The notes: generated by a model from the sequence alone, not told the origin. Shown: positions 8,109 to 16,401, numbered from the stretch's first letter. The stretch: DNA of 64,000 nt from Nocardiopsis gilva YIM 90087 (GCF_002263495.1 NZ_CP022753.1:3348001-3412000); one strand, 5' to 3'. Program-made: numbers and translations.

Positions 8109-9061
8109 GACGTGCTCTCCTGTCCGGTCAGCCCGGCCACGATCGCCTCGGCGTCGTAGCGCAGCAGGTCGACGTAGGTGGGAACCGGCCCATCGGCCTT
8201 GGACAGGGAGTCGACGTAGAGCTTGTCGCCCATACGTGCCCCGCCCTCATCGGCGACCTGGCGCTGCGCGCCGTCGTTCACGGTGGTTTCGCAGAACACC
8301 GTGGGGACCTTGTTCTCGCGGACGAACTTCGAGGCGGAGGCGATCTGCTGGGGGGTGCCTTCGCTGTCGGCGTTGACCGGCCACAGGTACTTCTCCTTCA
8401 GCCCGACGTCGCGCGCGAGGTAGGAGAAAGCCCCTTCGCAGGTCACCAAGGCGCGTTGGTGCTCTGGAAGGTCGCCGAGCTCGGTGTCGAGGAAGTCGCT
8501 GATCTCGGCGAGTTCTTTTTTGTAGGCGGTGGCGTTGGCCGCGTAGGTGTCGGCGTTGTCGGGATCGAGGTCGGCGAGCGCGTCGCGGATGTTGTCGACG
8601 TAGATGGCGGCGTTGTCCGGCGACATCCAGGCGTGCGGGTTGGCCTTGCCCTCGTAGGTGCCGGATGTGATGGGCATGGTCTCCACGCCCTCGGACAGGG
8701 TGACGGTGGGGGCGTCGATGCGCTCGGTGAACTGCTTGAACCAGGCCTCCAGACCGAGCCCGTTGGCCAGGATGAGGTCGGCGCCCTGGCCGCGCACCAG
8801 GTCGTCGGGTGTGGGCTGATAGGTGTGGATCTCGGCGCCCACGCGGGTGATCGACTCGACGTCGACCTTTTCGCCTGCGACGTTGCGGGCCATGTCGGCG
8901 ATCACGGTGAAGGTGGTCAGGACCTTGAGCCGCTCGTTGTCGGAGGCCGAGGAGGGCAGGCCGGAACACGCGGCCGCGCTCAGGAGCGCCGCGACCGCGG
9001 GGAGCGTCGTCAGTGACCGGGTTAAAGGGGACCAATCTCTTATGTTCGGCACGCCTAACAT
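8105..9061 (-). CDS. Metal ABC transporter substrate-binding lipoprotein (Mn/Fe type)
   Basis: This 318-residue protein belongs to the TroA/ZnuA cluster. The N-terminal hydrophobic stretch ends in a lipobox-like SAAAC, so it is probably anchored outside the membrane. Candidate ligands follow the PsaA/MntC order: His in EIHTYQPTPDD, His in NPHAWMSPDN, Glu in TCEGAFSYLARDVGL and an acidic residue in FCETTVND. There is no His-rich loop, which argues for Mn or Fe rather than Zn. The annotated ATG overlaps a DtxR-type palindrome, so either the operator lies over the start codon or translation begins a few codons later (a GTG is codon 4). It is first gene of the three-gene importer operon. Confidence 0.85.
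   Translation of the reverse strand: MLGVPNIRDWSPLTRSLTTLPAVAALLSAAACSGLPSSASDNERLKVLTTFTVIADMARNVAGEKVDVESITRVGAEIHTYQPTPDDLVRGQGADLILANGLGLEAWFKQFTERIDAPTVTLSEGVETMPITSGTYEGKANPHAWMSPDNAAIYVDNIRDALADLDPDNADTYAANATAYKKELAEISDFLDTELGDLPEHQRALVTCEGAFSYLARDVGLKEKYLWPVNADSEGTPQQIASASKFVRENKVPTVFCETTVNDGAQRQVADEGGARMGDKLYVDSLSKADGPVPTYVDLLRYDAEAIVAGLTGQESTS
9043..9060. promoter_or_regulatory. DtxR/MntR-family operator
   Basis: TGTTCGGCACGCCTAACA is an inverted repeat (TGTTnGGC-nn-GCCnAACA) with a single mismatched base pair. It overlaps the beginning of the importer operon; on the minus strand TATGGT, a possible -10, lies directly upstream. The shape matches DtxR-family boxes (TTAGG...CCTAA). 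The regulator at 15694-16401 is the obvious candidate ligand; binding is inferred. Confidence 0.6.
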
Positions 9062-9621
9062 TTACCATAGCGGGCGTGTTTCGAGGTAGGCGTCCCCCGG
9101 GGTGGGAGGGGGCGCGTCCAGCACCGTGCTCGGCCGTTGCACCCGTCGCGGCCGGAGTCGTGGGTCGTGCCCGCCTGCGGTAGCGGGCCACCGCGTTCCA
9201 GTCGACTCCGGCGCAGCGGGAGTGCCCCTTCGCATGTGCCGACTCGGAGTGGAGGGTGGGCGATCGCGCCGTGCCCGGCGCGGCCGTCAGGTGAGAATGG
9301 CGGCGGCGACGGAAAACGCATTCCTAACCGGATGTCATCCAACGATGGGATGACAAATGGTTATACCGTTCGATTTCTGAGAATTCCCTATGATCAAGAA
9401 ATTCTACAGTGAAGATATTGACGCCGTGTTGTTGCGGAAATAACATGCCGTTACGCATTCGGCTTGAGTTGTACTACCGAAAGTGAAGAGCGAGGTGATC
9501 ATCTCGCCGAATGCGCGCCCCACCGGGTGTTCCGGAAGCCGTGGCGTGAATGTGAGCATTGCGGCGTCCGGTGGATGGGCCACCAGCATTCTTCCATCAC
9601 GACGATCGGAAGTGATCCCCC
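9062..9621. other. 560-base intergenic region without a supportable gene
   Basis: It lies between the divergent metal importer and the DUF4360 gene. The half near the importer is GC-rich; 9350-9480 is unusually AT-rich for this DNA and probably contains the promoter of the DUF4360 gene. TGTCATCC and GGATGACA (9333-9355) form an 8-base inverted repeat with a 7-base centre, a possible operator. Short frames here have poor codon structure and were not accepted. Confidence 0.5.
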
Positions 9622-10263
9622 ATGCTCAAGTCCATTTCGGTGGTCGCAGGCGCGGCCGCCCTCCTGTCCTCTCTGCTCGCGGCGCCCGCGAGCGCTGATT
9701 TCGTTATCACCCCGCCGCCGCCCGGCGAGATCACCATCGACCTGGTGACCGTCAACGGATCCGGCTGCCGCCCCGGAACCGCCGCTGTGGCCGTGGCTCC
9801 CGACAACACCGCCTTCACCGTCACCTACAGCGAATACCTCGCCCAGGCGGGCTACGGTTCCAAGCCCACCGACTCGCGGAAGAACTGCCAGCTCGCCGTC
9901 CAGGTGAAAGTCCCGCAGGGATACACCTACGCCATCGCCCGGGCCGATTACCGCGGATATGCGGACCTGAAGAAAGGCGCGACTGGTACGCAGAAGGCGA
10001 ACTACTATTTCCAGGGCATGCCGGAGACGGTGCCCGTCACCCACAACCTCGACGGTCCGCATGCGGATAACTGGCAGTTCGGCGATGAGACCGGCGTGTA
10101 CGTCTACGCCCCCTGCAACGCGATACGCAACTTCAATATCAACACCGAACTGCGCGTGAACGCGGGAACCTCCGACCCGAAGACCACCAGCTTCATGACG
10201 ATGGACTCGACGGACGGCAGTATCACGACGACCTACCACTTCGCCTGGAAGGAGTGCGAGTAG
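9622..10263 (+). CDS. Secreted DUF4360 family protein
   Basis: This 213-residue protein has a clear Sec signal peptide: Lys at position 3, a hydrophobic core, and APASA cleavage around residue 26. The mature part starts FVITPPPPGEITIDLVTVNGSGCRPGTAAVAVAPD, the hallmark of DUF4360, and ends in FAWKEC. Four cysteines (GSGC, RKNC, YAPC, KEC) could form two disulfides outside the cell. The function of the family is unknown. GGAAG lies about 11 bases before the ATG. Two hairpins follow the stop codon. The AT-rich upstream region suggests a strong, separately regulated promoter. Confidence 0.85.
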   Translation: MLKSISVVAGAAALLSSLLAAPASADFVITPPPPGEITIDLVTVNGSGCRPGTAAVAVAPDNTAFTVTYSEYLAQAGYGSKPTDSRKNCQLAVQVKVPQGYTYAIARADYRGYADLKKGATGTQKANYYFQGMPETVPVTHNLDGPHADNWQFGDETGVYVYAPCNAIRNFNINTELRVNAGTSDPKTTSFMTMDSTDGSITTTYHFAWKECE

Positions 10264-10272
10264 GAGCATTGT

Positions 10273-10297
10273 GCCTCCCCCTTTCACGTGGGGAGGC
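10273..10297 (+). terminator. Hairpin after the DUF4360 gene
   Basis: The arms GCCTCCCC and GGGGAGGC are perfect (8 bp) around a 9-base loop, 9 bases after the stop codon. There is no U-run, as is common for actinobacterial terminators. Confidence 0.6.
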
Positions 10298-10399
10298 CAC
10301 CCGCCGCGATGCGCGGACGCCCACGAGGCCCGGTCGAGGGCAGGACGGTCGGCCCTGAACCGCATCGGGCCGGTGCGGCTCCGCGTCGAAGGTCGGCGA

Positions 10400-10436
10400 G
10401 GTCGGGTGGGGTGGCCCGGGGACACCCCACCCGACC
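10400..10436 (+). terminator. Long GC-rich hairpin before the FhuF-like gene
   Basis: The arms GGTCGGGTGGGGTG and CACCCCACCCGACC pair perfectly over 14 bp with a 9-base loop. It probably backs up the terminator at 10273-10297 and insulates the next gene. A regulatory leader for the FhuF-like gene, 28 bases downstream, is an alternative. Confidence 0.55.
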
Positions 10437-10463
10437 GCCGCGCCGGGGGCGTACTCGGCGAGA

Positions 10464-11243
10464 ATGGGGCCGATGACCGATCCCATGCTCCGTGCCGTCC
10501 TCAGCGACATCGGTACCATCAACCTGTTCTTCGCCGTCGAGCCGGAGGCCGCCGGAGGCGGCTGGGTGCCCATCGACGGCCTGTGGCGGCGTCCGGAGCT
10601 CCTGGCCGCCGAGATCGCCGACGTGCGCGGCAGGCTGGCCGGGCGCGCGGATGTGCCCGAGGACGAGGTGGAACCCCGCGTCGCCGCGTCCATCCTCTAC
10701 CAGGGCCTGGCTTCCCGGCTGCTGTCGCCGGTCATCGCGGCCGCCCTGTGCCACGACCGCGTGCCCGACCCCGCCGCGCTCCACTGGAGTCCCGTGCGCA
10801 CCGGACCGCTGGTCTTCGCGCTGGGCGACGGCCCCGGCCTGGAGGCGCCGACGGGTCGGGCACGCGGGCGCGGCGGGGCGGACCTGGTGTCCGACCACGT
10901 CTTCACCGGCGTGCTGGCGCCGATCGGCGAGGCCATTCGCACCCAGGTCAAGGTGGCGCCGCGGCTGCTGTGGGGCAACGCGGCATCATCCCTGGCCGGG
11001 ACCGTCCAGCAGTTGGCCGAGGCCCGTCCCGGCCAGGCGGGGACGGCGATGGCACTGGCCACGGCGCTGATGAACCGCCCTCCCCTGGTCGGGCTGGGCG
11101 AGTTCGCCCGACCGGGCGGGACCGACGCGCGCTTCTTCACCCGCTCGACCTGCTGCCTCTACTACCGGATTCCGGGCTGCGGCAAGTGCGGCGACTGCGC
11201 GCTGCTGTCCGCCCGCCGCACGCGCCCGACCGGCGCTCGCTGA
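10464..11243 (+). CDS. FhuF-like (2Fe-2S) ferric siderophore reductase
   Basis: This 259-residue protein has the FhuF C-terminal signature near its end: STCCLYYRIPGCGKCGDCAL, i.e. the C-C-x10-C-x2-C arrangement that binds an unusual 2Fe-2S cluster and reduces ferric siderophores in the cytoplasm. The N-terminal two thirds (LASRLLSPVIAAAL, WSPVRTGPLVFAL, LLWGNAASSLAGTVQQLA) match the IucA/FhuF-like scaffold. ATG codons at 10464 and 10473 are both possible starts. No siderophore genes adjoin it and no iron box was found directly upstream. Confidence 0.8.
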   Translation: MGPMTDPMLRAVLSDIGTINLFFAVEPEAAGGGWVPIDGLWRRPELLAAEIADVRGRLAGRADVPEDEVEPRVAASILYQGLASRLLSPVIAAALCHDRVPDPAALHWSPVRTGPLVFALGDGPGLEAPTGRARGRGGADLVSDHVFTGVLAPIGEAIRTQVKVAPRLLWGNAASSLAGTVQQLAEARPGQAGTAMALATALMNRPPLVGLGEFARPGGTDARFFTRSTCCLYYRIPGCGKCGDCALLSARRTRPTGAR

Positions 11244-11296
11244 CCCCTGACGTCCCCGCCGCGTCCCGGGCCCGCCACCCCGGCGCCGCGCGGTCG

Positions 11297-12040
11297 TCAG
11301 CGGTCGTTCTCCGCCCTGTACCCGGCCAGGCGCCGCAGCCAATCGCGCAGCAGGGCCGTCTCCGTCGGGGTAAGTGCGGCGGGCTGCTCATCCAGGAGCG
11401 CGTCGAGCGTGAGCGCGGTCGTGCCCACCGACACGGCCGCCCCCGCGTCCTGGTCTCCCACGTCCCGCGCCTCCGGACCGGCGGTGCTGATCGCGCCGAT
11501 GATGGTCTCGCGTGTGCGGGGCGACAGGTCCGGGTCGCGCTCGCCTTCCGGCGCCGAGATCAGGCTCAGTGTGACCCCCGAGCTGGCGGCGTGGACCATC
11601 CGCGCCGCCGTGTCCACGGGGACGCTCAGCCGCCCAGCACGGGCGATGCGCTCCAGTAGCGACCCCAGCAGGTCCCGGGCATGCTCGGCGGCCGCCGCCG
11701 GGCGCCCCGGCCGGATCGTTCCGTACATCAACACGTAGAACGCCGGGTTGGCGACGCCGAACTCCACGTGCCGGTCCCAGCCGCGACGCAGATCCGCGAC
11801 CGGATCATCGGTGGTACCCAGGGCCTCCTTCTCGGCGAGGTAGCGCTCGAACCCGTAGGCCGCCAGCTCGTCCAGCAAGCCCTGCTTGTCACCGAAGAGG
11901 CGGTAGAGCGTGGGCGCCTGCACCCCGGCGGCGGCGCTCACCGCGCGCGTGGAGACGGCGTCGGCACCCCCCTCGGCCAGCAGCTCAGCAGCCGATTCGA
12001 GGATGCGTCGGCGTGTCTCGGGAAGTTTCTCCGCAACCAT
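11297..12040 (-). CDS. TetR-family repressor next to an aldo-keto reductase
   Basis: This 247-residue protein has an N-terminal TetR DNA-binding domain (TRRRILESAAELLAEGGADAVSTRAVSAAAGVQAPTLYRLF type; recognition helix around VQAPTLYRLFGDK). The C-terminal domain carries GVTLSLISAPEGERDPDLS and a long helical tail ending RLAGYRAENDR. It is divergent from the aldo-keto reductase at 12161, and the 16-bp palindrome between them is its likely operator, so it probably represses that gene and itself. The effector is unknown. Confidence 0.85.
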   Translation of the reverse strand: MVAEKLPETRRRILESAAELLAEGGADAVSTRAVSAAAGVQAPTLYRLFGDKQGLLDELAAYGFERYLAEKEALGTTDDPVADLRRGWDRHVEFGVANPAFYVLMYGTIRPGRPAAAAEHARDLLGSLLERIARAGRLSVPVDTAARMVHAASSGVTLSLISAPEGERDPDLSPRTRETIIGAISTAGPEARDVGDQDAGAAVSVGTTALTLDALLDEQPAALTPTETALLRDWLRRLAGYRAENDR

Positions 12041-12086
12041 GGAATCAATGTTATCGGATGTGTGTTAGCGTTGTTGGTATCGACGA

Positions 12087-12102
12087 TAACGAACTATCGT
12101 TA
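12087..12102. promoter_or_regulatory. Palindromic operator between TetR and aldo-keto reductase genes
   Basis: TAACGA-ACTA-TCGTTA is a perfect inverted repeat (6-bp arms, 4-base centre) in the 120-base divergent intergenic region. CGATA/TATCG arms nested in it extend the symmetry. Size and position fit a TetR-dimer site. Confidence 0.6.
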
Positions 12103-12160
12103 ACAACGATTCGACCGTGGGGTGCACGCCCCCGCCAGCAACCGACGAAGGATGCGATCC

Positions 12161-13162
12161 ATGACCGTCCAGGAACACGCCCTCGGCAGCACCGGCCCCC
12201 GCGTCTCCAGCCTCGGCCTGGGGCTGATGGGCATGTCCGACCTCTACGGCCCGGCCGACGAAGCCGAGTCGATCGCCACCATCCGCGCCGCCCTCGACGC
12301 CGGGATCACCCTGCTCGACACCGGCGACTTCTACGGCATGGGCGACAACGAGATGCTGCTCCGCTCGGCCCTGAAGGGCCGCGACCGCGACGCGGCGGTG
12401 ATCAGCGTCAAGTTCGGCGCCCTGCGCGACCCCGCTGGTGGTTGGTCCGGCTACGACGCGCGCCCTGAGGCGGTGAAGAACTTCCTCACCTACTCCCTGC
12501 GCCGCCTGGGCACCGACCACATCGACATCTACCGCCCCGCCCGGCTCGACCCCGACGTCCCCATCGAGGAGACCGTCGGCGCCATCGCCGAGATGGTCGA
12601 GGCCGGATACGTCCGACACATCGGGCTCTCCGAGGTGGGAGCCGAGACGCTGCGCCGTGCCGCGGCCGTCCACCCGATCAGCGACCTGCAGATCGAGTAC
12701 TCCCTGCTCTCCCGGGGCATCGAGAAGGAGATCCTGCCCACCGCCCGTGAGCTGGGCATCGGCGTGACCGCCTACGGCGTGCTCTCCCGCGGCCTGCTCT
12801 CGGGCCACTGGAGCGCTGATCGGTCCGTCAACGGCACCGATTTCCGCAATATCAGCCCCCGCTTCCAGGGCGACAACCTGCGGCACAACCTGGCCTTGGT
12901 CGAGGCGCTGCGCGCGGTCGCCGAAGCCAAGGGGGTCACCGTCGCCCAGGCCGCCATCGCCTGGGTCGCCTCACGCGGCCAGGACATCGTGCCGCTGGTC
13001 GGCGCGCGCCGCCGCGAACGCCTCGCCGAGGCCCTCGGCGCCGCCGAGGTCGACCTGAGCGCCGACGACCTCGCCGCCGTCGAGCAGGCGGTCCCCCAGG
13101 GGGCCGCGGCCGGTGAGCGCTACGCCGCGCCGATGATGGCGCACCTGGACAGCGAGCGGTGA
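12161..13162 (+). CDS. Aldo/keto reductase
   Basis: The start is the ATG at 12161 with GAAGGA 8 bases upstream, giving 333 residues. The fold motifs are present: LGLGLMGMSDLYGPADE, catalytic Asp and Tyr in LLDTGDFYGMGDNE, Lys in VISVKFG, and the NADPH site GVTAYGVLSRGLLSG. At the place of the usual catalytic His (LHR-D-P) the protein reads RPARLDPDVPIEETVG, a subfamily variant. It reduces carbonyl compounds with NADPH; the substrate is unknown. It is probably repressed by the divergent TetR. Confidence 0.88.
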   Translation: MTVQEHALGSTGPRVSSLGLGLMGMSDLYGPADEAESIATIRAALDAGITLLDTGDFYGMGDNEMLLRSALKGRDRDAAVISVKFGALRDPAGGWSGYDARPEAVKNFLTYSLRRLGTDHIDIYRPARLDPDVPIEETVGAIAEMVEAGYVRHIGLSEVGAETLRRAAAVHPISDLQIEYSLLSRGIEKEILPTARELGIGVTAYGVLSRGLLSGHWSADRSVNGTDFRNISPRFQGDNLRHNLALVEALRAVAEAKGVTVAQAAIAWVASRGQDIVPLVGARRRERLAEALGAAEVDLSADDLAAVEQAVPQGAAAGERYAAPMMAHLDSER

Positions 13163-13221
13163 TCGCGGCCCCGCGGACAGCGGGCGCCGATGGGCACGCG
13201 GACACCATGCCCATCACCACC

Positions 13222-13251
13222 GAGGGGCGGGACCGTCTGGTCCCGCCCCTC
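13222..13251. terminator. Intrinsic terminator between converging genes
   Basis: The arms GAGGGGCGGGACC and GGTCCCGCCCCTC pair perfectly (13 bp) around GTCT and are followed on the plus strand by CTTTCTT. It ends the aldo-keto reductase message and may also serve the converging hydrolase gene. Confidence 0.8.
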
Positions 13252-13306
13252 CTTTCTTACGCCCCGTCGGCCTCCGAACGCACCAGCGTGAGCGGTGCGG
13301 GCGCGC

Positions 13307-14038
13307 CTACGCCTGCGCCACCTGCACGGAGGCGTCGGGGACCTGGGCGAGGAAGCCGTTGACCAAGCGCGCCCATTCGTCGGGCGCCTCGTCGAAGGGC
13401 AGGTGGCCGCACTGCAGCTCGGCCCGCTGGGCACCCGCGATCCCCTCGACCAAGACGTCCGAGTGGTCGGGTGTCACCAGCTCGTCGGTCATGGTCGCGA
13501 CCACCAGGGTGGGCACCGTGATGTCGGCCAGGTCGGCGCGCGTGTCCGACCTGCGGACCAGGTCGATCTGCTCCAGGGCACCCGCCTGCTCCGGCGGGAG
13601 CTGCGCGGCGGCCGTCTCCTCGTACCAGGCGTCGAGCACGCGCTGGGTGTGCGCAAGCGGGTAGGCCAGCCCTGCGGTCAGCACCAGCGCGGTAACCCGT
13701 TCGGGATGGCGGGCGGCGGCGCGCACGGCGACCAAGGTGCCCAGCGAGTATCCCAGCATCGCGAACTCCTCCAGCCCGGCGGCCACGGCGGTCGCCACGA
13801 CGCGGTCGGCGAGGGCGTCCAGGTCGAGCGGGGCGGCCGCGCGCGGCGTGGAGCCCGAACCGGGGTAGTCGGGGGCGACGACGGTGTGGTGGCGGGCGAG
13901 GTCGGCGAGGATCGGCCCGAAGTTGGCATCCACCCACCCCGTTGCGCCATGGGCGAGGAGCAGGCCGGGTCCGCTGCCCAGCTTCGTGGTGGACAGGGCG
14001 ATGCCGTCCAGCCGAGGACGCTGTTGTTGCGTGGTCAT
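13307..14038 (-). CDS. Alpha/beta hydrolase
   Basis: This is a 243-residue protein from the ATG at 14038. It has the oxyanion HGATGW, PDYPGSGST, nucleophile elbow MLGYSLGT (Ser) and a C-terminal QCGHLPFDEAP with the catalytic His; the acid is probably Asp in MTDELVTPDHSD. It resembles small esterase or peroxidase-like hydrolases that act on small molecules in the cytoplasm. The promoter has the long spacer of MerR-controlled promoters and leaves no leader before the ATG. The divergent MerR gene is therefore its likely activator. Confidence 0.85.
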   Translation of the reverse strand: MTTQQQRPRLDGIALSTTKLGSGPGLLLAHGATGWVDANFGPILADLARHHTVVAPDYPGSGSTPRAAAPLDLDALADRVVATAVAAGLEEFAMLGYSLGTLVAVRAAARHPERVTALVLTAGLAYPLAHTQRVLDAWYEETAAAQLPPEQAGALEQIDLVRRSDTRADLADITVPTLVVATMTDELVTPDHSDVLVEGIAGAQRAELQCGHLPFDEAPDEWARLVNGFLAQVPDASVQVAQA

Positions 14039-14044
14039 GGGATG

Positions 14045-14076
14045 ACGATAAGGTTTCACATCGATGTGAAGGTCAA
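14045..14076 (-). promoter_or_regulatory. MerR-type promoter of the hydrolase gene
   Basis: On the minus strand TTGACC (-35) and TATCGT (-10) are 20 bp apart (19 bp if TTATCG is taken), longer than the usual 17 bp. The spacer holds the perfect palindrome TTCACATCGATGTGAA (14055-14070). This is the layout MerR/SoxR activators use. The -10 ends 6 bases before the hydrolase ATG, so the mRNA is probably leaderless. Confidence 0.7.
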
Positions 14077-14090
14077 GTCGAGGTGGGGCC

Positions 14091-14450
14091 GTGCGGATCG
14101 GTGAACTGTCGCGACAAACGGGGGTCAGCACCCGGCTGTTGCGCTATTACGAAGAGCAGGGGCTGATCCGCGCTGAGCGGCTGGCCAACGGCTACCGCGC
14201 CTACAGCGACGACTCTGTCGCCACGGTCCGCCAGATCCGCGCTCTCCTCGCGGCCGGCCTGTCGACCGAGGTCATCAGGGATGTGCTGCCGTGTGCGCGC
14301 GGCGAGGTGCCGACGCTGGAGCCCTGCCCGAACCTGCTGGCCACGCTGCGCCGCGAGCTCGACGCGATCGACGCGCGCATGGAGGCGCTGCGCGAGACAC
14401 GGGAGTCGCTTGCGGGCTTCCTCGACGCCACCGCGGGCGCTCCCGTTTGA
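14091..14450 (+). CDS. MerR-family transcriptional regulator
   Basis: This 119-residue regulator starts at GTG. The winged helix MRIGELSRQTGVSTRLLRYYEEQGLI is followed by the second wing and the dimerisation helix ATLRRELDAIDARMEALRETRESL. CARGEV and LEPCPN hold two cysteines but not a complete metal-site pattern, so a small-molecule effector is as likely as a metal. It diverges from the hydrolase gene and probably controls it through the 14055-14070 palindrome. Confidence 0.85.
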   Translation: MRIGELSRQTGVSTRLLRYYEEQGLIRAERLANGYRAYSDDSVATVRQIRALLAAGLSTEVIRDVLPCARGEVPTLEPCPNLLATLRRELDAIDARMEALRETRESLAGFLDATAGAPV

Positions 14451-14767
14451 GGCCGACGGGGACCGTCCCACATCGACGCCATTCCTGAATCCCCCGGGTG
14501 AGCGGTGGCGCCGCCCCGGACTCAGTGGAATCCGCCGAGCGTTGACCGGAGAAGAAATTCCGCCGCTCCGCTACCGGAAGGCCGTGGAGAATCCGCACCT
14601 TTCTCATTTTCTCGTTTTCCCGGGAGGCAGGAAATTCACATTGCCCGGGAAAGTAGAATGTCGGCGCCCGCCCGGTGGCACCCGTACCGGGGGCGTCGCC
14701 GGAGAAGGGGTGGATTCCGGATAGTGTCAACGGGGAAAAACTCCGGTGACGGATGGGGTGACCTGCG
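14451..14767. other. 317-base region without a supportable gene
   Basis: It lies between the MerR gene and plsC on the same strand. It is less GC-rich around 14590-14660 and probably contains the plsC promoter (for example TAGAAT near 14655). Open frames here lack coding-type third-position bias. Confidence 0.4.
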
Positions 14768-15526
14768 GTGATCTACTGGATTCTCAAGCTGATCCTGGGG
14801 CCGATACTGGCCGCGCTATGGCAGCCCAGGGCGGAGGGGGTGGAGAACATCCCGCTGCACGGGCCGGCGATCATGGTCGGGAACCACCTGTCGGTCGCCG
14901 ATCACTTCTTCGGCGCACTGCCCGTGCCACGCAAGATCAACTTCATCGCCAAGTCGGACTACTTCAGCGGCACCGGCGCCAAGGGGGCGATCGCCCGCCG
15001 CTTCTTCCGCGGGGCCGGGGCGATCCCGATCGACCGCTCGGGAGGCAAGGCCAGCGAGTCGGCGCTGCGCGCCGGACTGAAGGTGCTGGAACGGGGTGAA
15101 CTCCTGGGCATCTACCCCGAGGGCACACGCTCGCCGGACGGGAAGCTCTACCGGGGGAAGACGGGCGTGGCTCGGCTGATCCTCGAGGCCAAGGTCCCGG
15201 TGGTTCCGATGGCGATGATCAACGCCGAGAAGATTATGCCGCCCGGCACGACCGTGCCCAAGCTCGGCATCCGTCCCCGGGTGAGGTTCGGCACACCGCT
15301 CGACTTCTCCCGCTATTACGGGATGGAAGACGACCACCTGGTACTGCGGTCGATCACCGACGAGATCATGTACGCCCTGATGCAGCTTTCCGGCCAGGAG
15401 TACGTCGATCGCTACGCCAAAGTGGTGAAGGAAGAACTGGAGCGGGCCGCCAAGGAGGAGCGGAAGGCGGAGAAAGCCGCGCGAAAGGCAGAAGAAAAGC
15501 AGCGAAAGCAGGAGAAAGGCGTGTAA
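14768..15526 (+). CDS. 1-acylglycerol-3-phosphate acyltransferase (PlsC-like)
   Basis: This 252-residue protein starts at GTG. Catalytic motif I NHLSVAD (H-x4-D), motif III YPEGTRS and VPVVPMAMIN identify a lysophosphatidic acid acyltransferase family member that transfers a fatty acyl group in phospholipid synthesis. A hydrophobic N-terminal helix (ILKLILGPILAALW) anchors it to the membrane. The last 40 residues are a Lys/Glu/Ala-rich helix (ERKAEKAARKAEEKQRKQ), common in actinobacterial homologues. It is a single-gene unit with a hairpin downstream. Confidence 0.88.
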   Translation: MIYWILKLILGPILAALWQPRAEGVENIPLHGPAIMVGNHLSVADHFFGALPVPRKINFIAKSDYFSGTGAKGAIARRFFRGAGAIPIDRSGGKASESALRAGLKVLERGELLGIYPEGTRSPDGKLYRGKTGVARLILEAKVPVVPMAMINAEKIMPPGTTVPKLGIRPRVRFGTPLDFSRYYGMEDDHLVLRSITDEIMYALMQLSGQEYVDRYAKVVKEELERAAKEERKAEKAARKAEEKQRKQEKGV

Positions 15527-15590
15527 CCCGTGAATTGATCGCGCCGTTGCTCCCCCGCCCCTATTCCCCAGGGTTTCCTCCCGCCTTCCC

Positions 15591-15621
15591 TACCGCCCCT
15601 GTGCTCCGCGCAGGGGCGGTA
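15591..15621 (+). terminator. Hairpin after plsC
   Basis: The arms TACCGCCCCTG and CAGGGGCGGTA (11 bp) flank a 9-base loop, 64 bases after the plsC stop and ahead of the converging DtxR gene. Confidence 0.6.
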
Positions 15622-15693
15622 CGCACGAAACGCCACCGAGCCGCCGCACCACCCCGGTCCCGTGAAAAGCCCTCTGACCGGGGAAATCGGGCC

Positions 15694-16401
15694 TTAACTA
15701 CCGCTGGCGTTCTCCGGCTCGGGCGCGATCCACAGGGCCTCGGCCGCGACCAACCCCAGCGCCTGGTCGCGCTGCTCGCCGGGCGCCCCGATCCGAATCA
15801 GCAGTGACCCGCCGAAGGGTTGGCGCTCCACCACCTCGATGCGCATGCCGATGCCGATCCGCTGGTCGGCAAGGTAGCGCAGCAGGTCGGGATCGGTGTC
15901 GTTGACCCGCACGATCACCCCGATGGTGCCGGCCTCCGCCTGGGACAGCAGATGGGTGTCGCGCTCCACGATCTGGCCGTCGCGGGTGGGGATGGGGTCG
16001 CCGTGCGGGTCCACCAGAGGGTTGCCCAGGTGTTCGGCGATACGGTCGACGAACTTGTCGGAGACGACGTGCTCCAGTTCCTCGGCCTCGTCGTGCACCT
16101 CGTCCCAGGAGTAGCCGAGCTCCTCGACCAGGTAGGTCTCCAGGAGGCGATGCCGCCGCAGCACGGCCAGCGCGGCCTTGGTTCCGGTGTCCGTGAGACG
16201 GACGTGGCCGTAGCGCTGGTGGTCCACCAGGCCGAGTTCACTGAGCTTGCGCAGCATGCCGGAGACCGAGGAATTGGACACCGACAGCCGCTCGGCCATC
16301 CCGGATATCGTCACCGGGCCCGAGCCGCGTTCCTGAAGGTCGTAGATCACCTTCACATAGTCCTCGACCGACGTGGACGGCCTGTCGGATGCGTTCCCCA
16401 T
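15694..16401 (-). CDS. DtxR-family metal-dependent regulator
   Basis: From the ATG at 16401 the product has 235 residues. The N-terminal winged helix (VEDYVKVIYDL, VTISGMAERLSVSNSSVSGMLRKL) and metal-binding dimerisation domain (HRLLETYLVEELGYSWDEVHDEAEELEHVVSDKFVDRI, with the EE-LEH and C-x-x-E-like positions) place it in the DtxR/IdeR/MntR group. A C-terminal FeoA/SH3-like domain follows. It would repress metal uptake with Mn or Fe bound; the importer box at 9043-9060 is a likely target. TACCGT stands 7 bases before this ATG, suggesting its own leaderless promoter. The same frame is open upstream through a cold-shock-like domain to 16761. Confidence 0.85.
   Translation of the reverse strand: MGNASDRPSTSVEDYVKVIYDLQERGSGPVTISGMAERLSVSNSSVSGMLRKLSELGLVDHQRYGHVRLTDTGTKAALAVLRRHRLLETYLVEELGYSWDEVHDEAEELEHVVSDKFVDRIAEHLGNPLVDPHGDPIPTRDGQIVERDTHLLSQAEAGTIGVIVRVNDTDPDLLRYLADQRIGIGMRIEVVERQPFGGSLLIRIGAPGEQRDQALGLVAAEALWIAPEPENASGS

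Noticed and set aside
9055-9342. 95-codon minus frame upstream of the metal importer
   Set aside because: Arg/Pro/Gly-rich with no ribosome site; overlaps the DtxR-type box and looks non-coding.
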